A DNA stretch of 64,000 nt from Streptomyces spinosus (GTDB taxonomy: Bacteria; Actinomycetota; Actinomycetes; Streptomycetales; Streptomycetaceae), in NCBI RefSeq assembly GCF_020400655.1, contig NZ_JAINRC010000027.1, positions 1 through 64,000 of the forward strand, in the 5' to 3' direction. The position numbers were made by a program, and so were the translations under genes. The notes under the pieces were generated by a model, which worked only from the letters and a program-made list of their open reading frames with translations, did no database searches and had not been told where the DNA came from. Shown in pieces: positions 44,021 to 53,872 of the stretch; positions within the stretch are counted from its first letter, which is position 1; the number at the start of each line of letters is the position of its first letter.

Positions 44021-44683
44021 ATGAAGATCGGCATCATCGGCGCGGGGAACATCGGCGGCAACCTCACCCGGCGGCTCACCGCCCTCGGCCATGACGTCTC
44101 CGTCGCCAACTCCCGCGGCCCCGAGACGCTCCGTGACCTGGCGGAGGAGACCGGCGCGACCCCCGTCCGGGCGGAGGAGGCCGCCAAGGGCGCCCAGGTC
44201 GTGGTCGTCACCGTGCCGCTGAAGGCGGTCCCGGACCTGCCCGCCGGCCTGCTCGACGGCGCGGCCGAGGGCGTCGCGGTGATCGACACCGGCAACTACT
44301 ACCCGCAGCAGCGGGACGGCCGGATCGCGGCCATCGAGGACGAGGGCCTCACCGAGAGCCGCTGGACCGAGCAGCACCTCGGCCACCCGGTGGTCAAGGC
44401 GTTCAACGGCACCTACGCCCAGGACATCCTGGACCGGCCGCGCCCCGCGGGCGACCCCGAGCGCATGGCCCTCCCGGTCGCCGGCGACGACGAGGCGGCC
44501 AAGCAGGCCGTCCGCGACCTGATCGACGAACTCGGCTTCGACACCGTCGACGCCGGCACCATCGCCGACTCCTGGCGCCAGCAGCCCGGTACCCCCGTCT
44601 ACGGCCTGCGCGCCGGCGCGGAAGCGGTGCGCAAGGCCCTCGCGGAGGCGTCCCCGGAGCGCCCTGCGGACTTCCGGGGCTGA
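44021..44683 (+). CDS. NADPH-dependent reductase with F420-dependent oxidoreductase-like Rossmann fold
   Basis: A 220-residue cytoplasmic enzyme of the NADPH:F420 reductase-like (COG2085) family. The N-terminal dinucleotide fold is IGIIGAGNIGGNLTRRL, followed by ANSRGPETL, whose Ser-Arg after the second strand suits NADP(H). Other segments are VVVTVPLKAVPDL, VIDTGNYYPQQRDG and HPVVKAFNGTYA. ATG 44021 has GGAGGGTCAGCC in front. The hydride acceptor may be F420 or another small molecule; the sequence cannot tell. Transcribed alone, convergent with the GH25 gene. Confidence 0.85.
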   Translation: MKIGIIGAGNIGGNLTRRLTALGHDVSVANSRGPETLRDLAEETGATPVRAEEAAKGAQVVVVTVPLKAVPDLPAGLLDGAAEGVAVIDTGNYYPQQRDGRIAAIEDEGLTESRWTEQHLGHPVVKAFNGTYAQDILDRPRPAGDPERMALPVAGDDEAAKQAVRDLIDELGFDTVDAGTIADSWRQQPGTPVYGLRAGAEAVRKALAEASPERPADFRG

Positions 44684-44714
44684 CCCCGGCGAGACGGGAG
44701 GGGCCACGAACCCG

Positions 44715-45272
44715 TCAGGCGCTCGTGGCCCACTCCTTCAGCGCCGCCTTGCTCGCGAAGTCCGCCACGTCCTTGTCGTGGGGTTCGCTGGTGTACTGGT
44801 GGAACCGCCACCTGGCCTCGATCCGGGGCTTTCCGGCGGTGACGTAGTCGGCGATCCACAGCCCGTCCCCGGCGTAGGAGGTGGTGTCGACGTTCAGCCA
44901 GAAGTGGCGGTTGCAGTAGAGCACCACCCGGTTGTCCGGCCGCAGTTCCTTCAGCTTGCGGATGAAGCGGTCCTTCTCCGCGTTGCTCGCGTGGGTGCCG
45001 TCGCCGGTGGTCTCCCAGTCGACGGCGAGGAGATCACCGCGGCGGTCCGGGGCGTGACTGAGGAAGTACTCGGCCTGGGCGGTGAGGTTGCCGGGCCACA
45101 GGAAGTGGTAGAAGCCGACGACCAGGCCCGCGTCACGGCCGTGGCCGGCCTGGGCCGCGAGTCTGGGATTGACGTACGAACGGCCTTCCGTCGCCTTGAT
45201 GAAGACGAAGGAGAGACCGCTCGTCGCGTAGGAGGAGGACTGGTAGGCGCTCACGTCGATGCCATGCAGCAT
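44715..45272 (-). CDS. GH25 muramidase without signal peptide
   Basis: A 185-residue lysozyme-like enzyme that cuts the glycan strand of peptidoglycan. The catalytic frame is complete: GIDVSAYQ with Asp6, FIKATEG, GFYHFLWPG, and the DxE pair Asp85/Glu87 in LLAVDWETTG; VLYCNRHFW and WIADYV follow. The protein starts directly at the fold (MLHGIDVS) with no Sec or Tat leader and no wall-binding domain. GGGGGA lies about 15 nt upstream. It lies 36 bp downstream of the PI-PLC gene. Export must use another route, or an upstream start is missed, or it acts after lysis. Confidence 0.85.
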   Translation of the reverse strand: MLHGIDVSAYQSSSYATSGLSFVFIKATEGRSYVNPRLAAQAGHGRDAGLVVGFYHFLWPGNLTAQAEYFLSHAPDRRGDLLAVDWETTGDGTHASNAEKDRFIRKLKELRPDNRVVLYCNRHFWLNVDTTSYAGDGLWIADYVTAGKPRIEARWRFHQYTSEPHDKDVADFASKAALKEWATSA

Positions 45273-45308
45273 GTGAAGGTTGTCCCCCGTGGGCGCCGCC
45301 CCGGAACC

Positions 45309-46343
45309 TCAGCTTCGGGTGGTCACCGAACTCAGTACGGAGGCGGACTTCGCCGACCAGTCCGAGGTGATCAGACTGGCGTGGTTCTTGGCCAGCAGGG
45401 CGAGGCGCGCGGCGACTTCGGCGTCCGTCGGGCTGGTGGAGGAGATGGCCGGTGACACGTTGTGGGCGTCGGTGGTGATGAGGATGTAGTGGTTGGCGGA
45501 GTAGAACGAGGTGTCGTAGCCGTTGTCGACGTACGTCGCCGCGTCGCCGTCGAAGAACACGAACCAGGGGCGGATCGAGGCGTCGTAGCGGCTGGTGCGC
45601 GGGTCGCCGTTCGCCGCGCCGAGGACGACGGGGAAGGCCTGGGCCGCCGAGATGTTCCCGGCCGCCTTCAGGTCGCGCAGGTGGTCGCCGTACTCCTCGT
45701 CCGTCCAGTAGCTGTCGAACGGGTTGGACTGCTCCACCGTGCCCGGGATCAGGTCGAAGACGAACTTGCCCTTCAGGGCGTCCCGGGCGGGCCAGGCGTT
45801 GGCCTTCGCGGCCTCGTCCAGCGTGCCGTACGTCCCGCCGAGCAGGTCGGCCGGCTTGTAGACGCTGCCGCCCAGCCGCTGCGCGACGAGCGTGTCGAAC
45901 TCGTCCGGTCCGAGGCCCGCCTTGTCGTTGAAGCCGACCTTCATCTCGACCTTGACGACGATCGGCGGGTGGTCGGGGTGGAGCTGGTTCCAGGCGGCCA
46001 TGTTGTCCAGGCAGCTGCCGAGGTCCTGGTTGCGGCTCTTGCCGTACAGCTCGCCCGGGGTCTTCGCCGCCTCGCAGTTGTTGTCGTTGCCCAGCGGGTT
46101 GCTGTGGCTGACCCGCCAGCGGTGGCTGATGCTGTCGACGTAGACGTCCAGTTCCAGCAGCGAGGCGCCGGAGTCCAGCGCCTGGGCGAAGTAGGCGTAC
46201 TTGGCCTTGTCGTACGCGTTGTGCGTGCCGATCGCCGTCGTCTCGGAGAACTTCGGCGACGCCGCGTGCGCGTTGCCCGGCACCATCGCCAACAAAGCGG
46301 CGGCCCCCACGAGCGCCGCCAGCCGTCTCATCCCGCGTATCAC
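45309..46343 (-). CDS. Secreted calcium-dependent phosphatidylinositol-specific phospholipase C
   Basis: A 344-residue exported PI-PLC-like hydrolase. GTG 46343 is preceded by AAAGGGAG. Signal peptide: MRRLAALVGAAALLAMVPG, with cleavage near NAHA-ASP. The catalytic barrel shows TTAIGTHNAYDKAKY (first active His), LLELDVYVDS and WRVSHSNPLG (second His), then PPIVVKVEMK and GKFVFDLIPG. The metal-liganding acidic residues in this order fit the Ca-dependent PI-PLC-C1 type first found in Streptomyces. It would release inositol phosphates from lipids outside the cell. It is followed closely by the GH25 gene. Confidence 0.9.
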   Translation of the reverse strand: MIRGMRRLAALVGAAALLAMVPGNAHAASPKFSETTAIGTHNAYDKAKYAYFAQALDSGASLLELDVYVDSISHRWRVSHSNPLGNDNNCEAAKTPGELYGKSRNQDLGSCLDNMAAWNQLHPDHPPIVVKVEMKVGFNDKAGLGPDEFDTLVAQRLGGSVYKPADLLGGTYGTLDEAAKANAWPARDALKGKFVFDLIPGTVEQSNPFDSYWTDEEYGDHLRDLKAAGNISAAQAFPVVLGAANGDPRTSRYDASIRPWFVFFDGDAATYVDNGYDTSFYSANHYILITTDAHNVSPAISSTSPTDAEVAARLALLAKNHASLITSDWSAKSASVLSSVTTRS

Positions 46344-46467
46344 CGAACTCCCTTTCGCTGACGTCGAGTTGGCGGCAGCGTAGGGCCAATCGGTTACTGT
46401 GCGGTAGCCCTTGAGGGAACATCAGAAGCGGGGCGGCGGCGCGTGGCGCGGGCTCCGGCCGGACATG

Positions 46468-46504
46468 ACACCGCCGCCCCGTCCGGTGGGCGGGGCGGCG
46501 GTGT
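46468..46504 (-). terminator. Terminator of the gcvT-sdaA operon
   Basis: ACACCGCCGCCCCG (46468-46481) and CGGGGCGGCGGTGT (46491-46504) form a perfect 14-bp stem with a 9-nt loop, 87 nt after the sdaA stop codon. Confidence 0.8.
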
Positions 46505-46590
46505 GCGGGGTGGGGGGGAGGCGGCGGGGCCGGGCGGGTGCCCGTCACGGCGCGACGGGCTTCACCGCACGGTGGGACCGGGTGGGCGGG

Positions 46591-47958
<1,368 letters not shown>

Positions 47959-47985
47959 GGTCACTCCTCAAGACAGCAGGGGGGT

Positions 47986-48014
47986 GGTGGGGCACCCTCG
48001 GCGGGTGCCCCACC
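47986..48014 (-). terminator. Hairpin between glyA and sdaA
   Basis: GGTGGGGCACCC (47986-47997) and GGGTGCCCCACC (48003-48014) form a perfect 12-bp stem with a 5-nt loop, 7 nt past the glyA stop. It may act as a partial terminator or RNA-stability element within the operon. Confidence 0.7.
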
Positions 48015-48020
48015 GGGGAC

Positions 48021-49286
48021 TTACTTGTTCAGGCCCGGGTACAGCGGGTGCTTGTCGGCGAGCGCCTTCACGCGCGCCTTCAGGGCCTCGGCGTCGTAGG
48101 ACGGCTTCAGCGCCTCGGCGATCACGTCCGCGACCTCGGCGAAGTCCTCGGCCGTGAAGCCGCGGGTCGCCAGGGCCGGCGTACCGATGCGCAGACCCGA
48201 GGTGACCATCGGCGGCCGCGGGTCGTTCGGGACGGCGTTGCGGTTGACCGTGATGCCGACCTCGTGGAGCCGGTCCTCGGCCTGCTGCCCGTCCAGCTCG
48301 GACGCGCGCAGGTCCACCAGGATCAGGTGCACGTCCGTGCCGCCGGACAGCACGTTCACGCCGGCCTCGCGGGCGTCCGGGGCCGTCAGGCGCTCGGCGA
48401 GGATGCGGGCACCCTCCACCGTACGACGCTGGCGCTCCTTGAAGTCCTCCGAGGCCGCGACCTTGAACGACACCGCTTTGGCCGCGATCACGTGCTCCAG
48501 GGGGCCGCCCTGGAAGCCCGGGAAGACGGACGAGTTCAGCTTCTTCGCGAAGTCCTTCCTGGCGAGGATGATGCCGCCGCGGGGGCCGCCCAGCGTCTTG
48601 TGGGTGGTGGAGGTGACCACGTCGGCGTACGGCACCGGGTTCTCGTGCAGACCGGCCGCGACCAGGCCCGCGAAGTGCGCCATGTCGACCCACAGGTAGG
48701 CGCCGGCCTCGTCGGCGATCCGGCGGAACCCGGCGAAGTCCAGCTGCCGCGGGTACGCCGACCAGCCCGCGATGATCACCTTGGGGCGGTGCTCCTTGGC
48801 GAGCCGCTCGACCTCGGCCATGTCGACCAGGCCGGTCTCGGCGTCCACGTGGTAGGCGACCACGTCGAACTGCTTGCCGGAGAAGTTCAGCCGCATCCCG
48901 TGGGTCAGGTGGCCGCCGTGCGCCAGGTCCAGGCCGAGGATGGTGTCCCCGGGCTGGGCCAGCGCGAAGAGGGCCGCCTGGTTCGCGGAGGCGCCGGAGT
49001 GGGGCTGCACGTTGGCGTACTCCGCGCCGAACAGCTCCTTGACCCGGTCGATGGCGATCTGCTCGGCGACGTCGACGTGCTCGCAGCCGCCGTAGTAGCG
49101 GCGGCCCGGGTAGCCCTCGGCGTACTTGTTCGTCAGGACCGAGCCCTGCGCCTCCATCACCGCGAGCGGCGCGAAGTTCTCGGAGGCGATCATCTCCAGG
49201 GTCGACTGCTGGCGGCGCAGCTCGGCGTCGACCGCGGCGGCGATCTCCGGGTCCAGCTCGTGCAGAGGCGTGTTCAGGACAGTCAT
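48021..49286 (-). CDS. glyA: Serine hydroxymethyltransferase
   Basis: A 421-residue PLP enzyme that interconverts serine and glycine with tetrahydrofolate. ATG 49286 is preceded by GAGGAG. Motifs: EMIASENFAP, TNKYAEGYPGRRYYGG, QPHSGASANQAAL, LWVDMAHFAGLVAAG, and the PLP lysine Lys230 in TSTTHKTLGGPRGG. The C-terminus ends HPLYPGLNK. The gene is 14 bp downstream of gcvH and belongs to a glycine catabolism operon under riboswitch control. A second glyA is often present elsewhere in streptomycetes; this copy is likely the glycine-induced one (inference). Confidence 0.97.
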   Translation of the reverse strand: MTVLNTPLHELDPEIAAAVDAELRRQQSTLEMIASENFAPLAVMEAQGSVLTNKYAEGYPGRRYYGGCEHVDVAEQIAIDRVKELFGAEYANVQPHSGASANQAALFALAQPGDTILGLDLAHGGHLTHGMRLNFSGKQFDVVAYHVDAETGLVDMAEVERLAKEHRPKVIIAGWSAYPRQLDFAGFRRIADEAGAYLWVDMAHFAGLVAAGLHENPVPYADVVTSTTHKTLGGPRGGIILARKDFAKKLNSSVFPGFQGGPLEHVIAAKAVSFKVAASEDFKERQRRTVEGARILAERLTAPDAREAGVNVLSGGTDVHLILVDLRASELDGQQAEDRLHEVGITVNRNAVPNDPRPPMVTSGLRIGTPALATRGFTAEDFAEVADVIAEALKPSYDAEALKARVKALADKHPLYPGLNK

Positions 49287-49300
49287 ACGGCTACGACTCC

Positions 49301-49678
49301 TCAGCCGGCGGAAAAGGCGGTGTACTCGTCGGCGGAGAGCAGGTCGGCCGGCTCCTCGGTGACGCGTACCTTGAACAGCCAGCCACCCTCGAAGGGGGCG
49401 GAGTTCACCAGCGACGGGTCGTTGACGACGTCCTCGTTGACCTCGGTGACCTCGCCGGTGACCGGCGAGTACAGGTCGGACACCGACTTCGTTGACTCCA
49501 GCTCTCCGCAGGTCTCGCCCGCGGACACCGTGGAGCCGGCCTCGGGGAGCTGGACGAAGACGACGTCACCGAGCGCGTTGGCCGCGTGCTCCGTGATGCC
49601 GACCGTCGCGACGCCGTCCTCGGCGGCCGACAGCCACTCGTGCTCCTTGCTGTAGCGCAGCTGCTGGGGGTTGCTCAT
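49301..49678 (-). CDS. gcvH: Glycine cleavage system H protein
   Basis: A 125-residue lipoyl carrier protein of the glycine cleavage complex. ATG 49678 (MSNPQQLRYSKEHEW) matches the family start; a longer in-frame version from 49765 has no support. Conserved: EHEWLSAAEDGVATVGITEHA, LGDVVFVQLPE and the lipoylation site ESTKSVSDLYSPVTG with Lys64. The C-terminal end has the standard GGWLFKVRV and LLSADEY. It carries aminomethyl groups between GcvP (not in this window) and GcvT. Confidence 0.97.
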   Translation of the reverse strand: MSNPQQLRYSKEHEWLSAAEDGVATVGITEHAANALGDVVFVQLPEAGSTVSAGETCGELESTKSVSDLYSPVTGEVTEVNEDVVNDPSLVNSAPFEGGWLFKVRVTEEPADLLSADEYTAFSAG

Positions 49679-49814
49679 GGCCTGAATTCTCCTGTACACG
49701 CGAGGGTGCTGATGACGGGGGACTGCGGAAACCGCTGGTGAGCGGGCGAATGTGCGCAGCGTCACGCCCCGGCCACGGGACCGGGGCCCCGGCGGGCGCG
49801 ACCGCGCCCAGTGT

Positions 49815-50933
49815 CTACTTCCGGCGCTTGTAGAACGGCAGCGCCACGACCTGGTACGGCTCGTGGGTGCCCCGGATGTCCACGCCGACGCCCTCGGTGC
49901 CCGGCGCCGCGTGCGCCGCGTCGACGTAGGCCATGGCGATCGGCTTGCCCAGGGTGGGGGAGGGGGCGCCGGAGGTGACCTCGCCGATCACCTCGCCGCC
50001 GGCGACGACGGCGTACCCGGCGCGCGGCACCCGGCGGCCCTCGGCGACCAGGCCGACCAGGACCCGCGGCGGGTTCTCCTGGGCCCGCGCGGCGGCCTCG
50101 GTGAGCGCCTCGCGCCCGACGAAGTCGCCCTCCTTCTCGAACTTGACCACACGGCCGAGCCCGGCGTCGAACGGGGTGAGGGAGGTGGTCAGTTCGTGCC
50201 CGTACAGCGGCATGCCCGCCTCCAGGCGCAGCGTGTCCCGGCAGGACAGCCCGCACGGGACCAGGCCCGCGCCCTCGCCCGCCTTGGTCAGCGCCTGCCA
50301 CAGCTCGACGGCGTGCTCCGGCGCGACGAACAGCTCGAAGCCGTCCTCGCCGGTGTAACCCGTGCGGGCGATCAGCGCCGGGACGCCGGCGACCGTGCCC
50401 GGCAGGCCGGCGTAGTACTTCAGGCCGTCGAGGTCGGCGTCGGTGAGGGACTTCAGGATGCCGGGGGACTCCGGGCCCTGCACGGCGATCAGCGCGTAGG
50501 CGTCCCGGTCGTCGCGGACCTCGGCGTCGAAGCCCTCGGCGCGCTCCGTCAGCGCGTCCAGCACCACCTGGGCGTTGGAGGCGTTGGCCACGACCATGTA
50601 CTCGGTCTCGGCGAGGCGGTAGACGATCAGGTCGTCCAGGATGCCGCCGTCGGTCCGGCAGATCATCGTGTAGCGGGCGCGGCCGACGCCGACGGAGGCG
50701 ATGTCGCCGACCAGGGCGTGGTTCAGGAACGCGGCGGCCTGGTCGCCGGTGACGGTGATCTCGCCCATGTGGGAGAGGTCGAAGAGACCGGCCCTGTTCC
50801 GCACCGCGAGGTGCTCGTCGCGCTCGGAGCCGTAGCGCAGGGGCATGTCCCAGCCGGCGAAGTCGGTCATCGTCGCACCGAGCGCGCGATGCACGGCATC
50901 GAGCGCGGTGTGGCGGAGTTCAGTGCTGCTCAT
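49815..50933 (-). CDS. gcvT: Aminomethyltransferase (glycine cleavage T protein)
   Basis: A 372-residue folate-dependent enzyme that releases ammonia and forms methylene-tetrahydrofolate from the GcvH-bound intermediate. ATG 50933 (MSSTELRHTALDAVH) follows GGGAGA. Conserved: MTDFAGWDMPLRYGS, LFDLSHMGEI, ALVGDIASVGVGRARYT, the catalytic-region IARTGYTGEDGFEL, and CRDTLRLEAGMPLYGHEL. First gene of the operon gcvT-gcvH-glyA-sdaA; its leader holds a tandem glycine riboswitch. A 136-bp gap to gcvH lacks other genes. gcvP must be elsewhere. Confidence 0.96.
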   Translation of the reverse strand: MSSTELRHTALDAVHRALGATMTDFAGWDMPLRYGSERDEHLAVRNRAGLFDLSHMGEITVTGDQAAAFLNHALVGDIASVGVGRARYTMICRTDGGILDDLIVYRLAETEYMVVANASNAQVVLDALTERAEGFDAEVRDDRDAYALIAVQGPESPGILKSLTDADLDGLKYYAGLPGTVAGVPALIARTGYTGEDGFELFVAPEHAVELWQALTKAGEGAGLVPCGLSCRDTLRLEAGMPLYGHELTTSLTPFDAGLGRVVKFEKEGDFVGREALTEAAARAQENPPRVLVGLVAEGRRVPRAGYAVVAGGEVIGEVTSGAPSPTLGKPIAMAYVDAAHAAPGTEGVGVDIRGTHEPYQVVALPFYKRRK

Positions 50934-50970
50934 CGGACGGTCGTCTCCCAAGGCGAGCGGACAGGCGAGG

Positions 50971-51180
50971 AACGTTCCTCCCCATCTGTCATCGGAACCT
51001 GAGAGGTTCGCCACGACCGCCACAGGGACGATCACGGCTTGCACCGTGGGTGGAGCCACTGACACAGCGGCCCGCTTTTCAGATGTGCCTCGCCCGCGCG
51101 GTAACGGGGCCTGAGAGATTCAAGGGAGGGACTTGCTCCTTCGGCGTCCCAGCCGGGGGCTGGGAACTCTCCCGCGCGGA
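50971..51180 (-). ncRNA. Tandem glycine riboswitch upstream of gcvT
   Basis: On the minus strand aptamer 1 has GGGAGAG, GCCGAAGGAGCAA, ATCTCTCAGG and TCTGAAAAGC in the right order (about 51180-51075). Aptamer 2 follows after a short linker, with GGTGCAAGCC, ACCTCTCAGG and ACAGATGGGGAGG (about 51060-50971). The order and spacing fit the two-aptamer glycine riboswitch, which turns on gcv genes when glycine is high. The leader ends about 38 nt before the gcvT ATG. Confidence 0.93.
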
Positions 51181-51363
51181 TTCAAGCGGCCGGTATGCAG
51201 TTGGCGGCCTCATCATTGCACGCCGCTCCCCGCCCATCCAGAGCGTGCTCCTTGTGACCGGGCTGTGGCAGAACGCACACGAACCGCCTACCGTTGCCCA
51301 TTACCTTCTCTTTACACAGAACGGGCATGGGGATGACCGAGCCCCCTGGGGAGGACGATCACG

Positions 51364-52032
51364 GTGAACAGGACATCGGCCTACGCCACCGACGCCGGCA
51401 TCGCGGTGCCGGGACAGCCTTCCGCCGCGGCCCGCGCGCGCCGCGCGGACCGCCCCGCCCCGGTCGTCCGCGACCTGCGCGACCGCGCGGGCCGCAGCCC
51501 GCACGCCCTGCTCTTCGGCCCCCGCGACCTGGTGGTGATCACCGGCCTGCCCGGCAGCGGCAAGTCCACCCTGATGCACCGCGCGGTCACCGGCCACCGC
51601 GTCGACTCCCAGGACACCCGCGACCGCTGGGACGCCCGCGTTCCCCGCTCCGTCCCCTACGCGCTGTACCGCCCCCTGGTCCGCCTCGCCCACTACGCCG
51701 CCCTGCGCAGGGCGCTGCGCACCGGCGAGGGCGTCGTCGTGCACGACTGCGGCACCCAGCGCTGGGTGCGCGCCTGGCTGGCCCGCGAGGCCCGGCGCCG
51801 CGGCGCCACCCTGCACCTGCTCCTCCTCGACGTCAGCCCCGAGACCGCCCGGGCGGGCCAGCGCGAGCGCGGCCGGGGCGTCTCCCGCTACGCCTTCCGC
51901 CGCCACCGCCGTACGACCGGCCGGCTGCTGCGCGCGGTGGAGAAGGGGGAGCTGCCCGCCGGCTGCGGCGCGGCGGTGCTGCTGGACCGGGACGCGGCGG
52001 ACGTCCTCGGCCGGGTGGGCTTCGCGCGGTGA
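51364..52032 (+). CDS. P-loop kinase-like ATPase (AAA_33 type)
   Basis: A 222-residue cytoplasmic protein. GTG 51364 has GGGGAGGACG in front. A variable Ala/Arg-rich leader precedes Walker A ITGLPGSGKST at about residue 59-69. VVHDCGTQRW is the Walker B-like strand, LHLLLLDVSPETARAGQRERGRGVSR the Arg-rich LID, and FRRHRRTTGRLL the C-terminal helix. This is the pattern of small nucleoside/chloramphenicol-phosphotransferase-like kinases. Substrate unknown. It is divergent from the gcvT riboswitch leader. Confidence 0.82.
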   Translation: MNRTSAYATDAGIAVPGQPSAAARARRADRPAPVVRDLRDRAGRSPHALLFGPRDLVVITGLPGSGKSTLMHRAVTGHRVDSQDTRDRWDARVPRSVPYALYRPLVRLAHYAALRRALRTGEGVVVHDCGTQRWVRAWLAREARRRGATLHLLLLDVSPETARAGQRERGRGVSRYAFRRHRRTTGRLLRAVEKGELPAGCGAAVLLDRDAADVLGRVGFAR

Positions 52033-52098
52033 GGCACTGTCACAGCCACCCGCTAGCCTTCTTGCTCCCAGCAGTGGTTCCCAGCAGGCGGTAGGCAC

Positions 52099-52890
52099 AT
52101 GGACTTCCCGGCGGACGTTCCCGCGGACTTCCCGGCACAGGCGCACCCCCACCCGCACGGCGGTTGGCCCGGCAACGAGCTGGAGGAGGTGCTGTCGGCC
52201 TCCCTCGGCATCCCCTCGGCGGGCGGCCGGATCATCGAGGTCCTCGGCCGCAGCTTCCTGTGGATACCGCTGCCCAACGGCGGGGGCCCGCACAGCGGCC
52301 CGCTGGACCTGCCGACGATGGAGATCGACGGCCAGGTGTACGTCCCGGTGTTCAGCTCCGAGGAGCAGCTGCGCCAGGCGACCGGTTCCCACATGTCGTA
52401 CACCATCGCGCCCGCCGTGGAGTTCGCGCGCGGCCTGCCGCCGCAGGCGGGCATCGCGGTGAACCCGGGCGGTGTGGTCGGTATCCCGCTGCCGCCCGAC
52501 GCCGTGGCCGAACTGTGCCGCGCCGGCCGCACCCCGCTCGACGGGCCCGGCACCGGCGGCCGGGTCCGCCTCTTCGAACCCGACTGGCAGGACGACCCGG
52601 TCGACTTCCTCGCCGCGGCCTCCGCCGAGTTCGCGGCCACCGGCGTGGTCCTCACCGCCCGCCGCTGCCTGGCCGCCATCGAGACGGCCGACCCGGTGAT
52701 GTTCGTGGGCGTGGAACTCTCCCAGTGGGAGGGGGACGTCCGGAACCTGCCCCTGGACGCCCTCGGCCGGGCCCTCGGCACGGTCCCGGTCAAGTGGCCG
52801 GTCAACCTGATCCTCATGGACGTGGCCGAGGACCCGGTCTCGGACTGGCTGAAGACGCACGTCCGGCCCTTCTACCAGTACGGCCGCTGA
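52099..52890 (+). CDS. Enhanced serine sensitivity protein SseB-like
   Basis: A 263-residue cytoplasmic protein with the SseB N-terminal domain (FLWIPLPNGGG, IDGQVYVPVFSSEEQLRQAT, YTIAPAVEFARGLP) and C-terminal domain (PVMFVGVELSQWEGDVRNL, VSDWLKTHVRPFYQ). In E. coli, SseB overproduction causes serine sensitivity, but the molecular role is unknown. The gene lies close to the glycine/serine operon and directly before a paralogue, a link that may be more than chance. ATG 52099 follows AGGCGGTAGGCAC, a weak ribosome site. Confidence 0.85.
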   Translation: MDFPADVPADFPAQAHPHPHGGWPGNELEEVLSASLGIPSAGGRIIEVLGRSFLWIPLPNGGGPHSGPLDLPTMEIDGQVYVPVFSSEEQLRQATGSHMSYTIAPAVEFARGLPPQAGIAVNPGGVVGIPLPPDAVAELCRAGRTPLDGPGTGGRVRLFEPDWQDDPVDFLAAASAEFAATGVVLTARRCLAAIETADPVMFVGVELSQWEGDVRNLPLDALGRALGTVPVKWPVNLILMDVAEDPVSDWLKTHVRPFYQYGR

Positions 52891-53053
52891 ACGCACCGGA
52901 AGAAAGCGGGGCCGCATCCGGTATGCGGTCCCGCCGCGGGGCGCGGCCGGCCACGGACGACCCGCACCGGCACACGAACCCGAGGCCCCGGGCCGCTGGG
53001 CGCTTAAGCTGTCTCCAAACGCGGGGCACGGAGTAGAAGGGCCGGTACAACAG

Positions 53054-53872
53054 GTGAGCGCGAGCCACAGCGGCAGCGTCGAGCACATGCTGCGCCAGGT
53101 CACCCCGGGACGCTACGACGCCTACGAGGCCCTGCTCCGCGCCCTCGCCACTCCCTCCTCCGGCCAGATCTGGATGCTCCTGTGGCACGGCCAGGCCGGC
53201 TCCCCGGACGCCCAGTACGGGGACATGGAGGTGGACGGCTGCCACTACGCCCCCTGCGTCACCTCCGCGCAGGAGTTGTCGGCCAGCGGCTGGAACCGTT
53301 CGTACGAAGTGGTCGACGGCCTGGACGTGGCGCGCACCCTCTACCCCGACCACTACGGCCTCTGGCTCAATCCGCACTCCCCGGGCGGCGGTGTCGGCAT
53401 CCCCTGGCTGGATCTGCGCCGCATCGCCACCGGCCTGGACCGCCAGCCCGCCGGCCCGCTCCGCCTGTCGGAACCCGGCATCGAGATCCCGCAGTTCTAC
53501 GCCCTGCTCGCGCAGAACGCGCACCGCACCCCCGCGCTGCGCTCCCTGCGCCGCGCCTGGGTCCAGCCCGCGCTCGGGGCGCCGTATCTGGCCATCGGCC
53601 TGGACGTGTACGAGACCTCGCCCGCCGCGGTCGACTCGGTGCGCGCGATGATGCAGCAGTCCATCGGCGCGGTCCCGGAGGGGCTGCCGGTCTCGACGGT
53701 CGCGATGACCGACGGCTACGACCCGGTGGTGATGTGGATGCGGGCCAACGCGCGCCCCTTCTACGACCGCGAGGCACACGCCCCCGCGCCGCAGCCGCAG
53801 CTTCAGGCGCCGGTCCCGCCGCAGGCCCCGGCCGGCGGGTACGGCTACCCGCCCGTACACGGCGGTTACTGA
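53054..53872 (+). CDS. SseB-like protein, second copy
   Basis: A 272-residue paralogue of the preceding protein. GTG 53054 (MSASHSGSVEHMLRQVT). The N-domain core is GQIWMLLWHGQAGSPDAQY with VDGCHYAPCVTSAQELSASGW; the C-domain has YLAIGLDVYETSPAAVDSVRAMM and VMWMRANARPFYDRE. A disordered Pro/Gln/Ala-rich tail (APQPQLQAPVPPQ) and GGYGYPPVHGGY close the protein; the first gene has none. The 163-bp gap contains no clear terminator, so the two may be co-transcribed. Function unknown. Confidence 0.83.
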   Translation: MSASHSGSVEHMLRQVTPGRYDAYEALLRALATPSSGQIWMLLWHGQAGSPDAQYGDMEVDGCHYAPCVTSAQELSASGWNRSYEVVDGLDVARTLYPDHYGLWLNPHSPGGGVGIPWLDLRRIATGLDRQPAGPLRLSEPGIEIPQFYALLAQNAHRTPALRSLRRAWVQPALGAPYLAIGLDVYETSPAAVDSVRAMMQQSIGAVPEGLPVSTVAMTDGYDPVVMWMRANARPFYDREAHAPAPQPQLQAPVPPQAPAGGYGYPPVHGGY

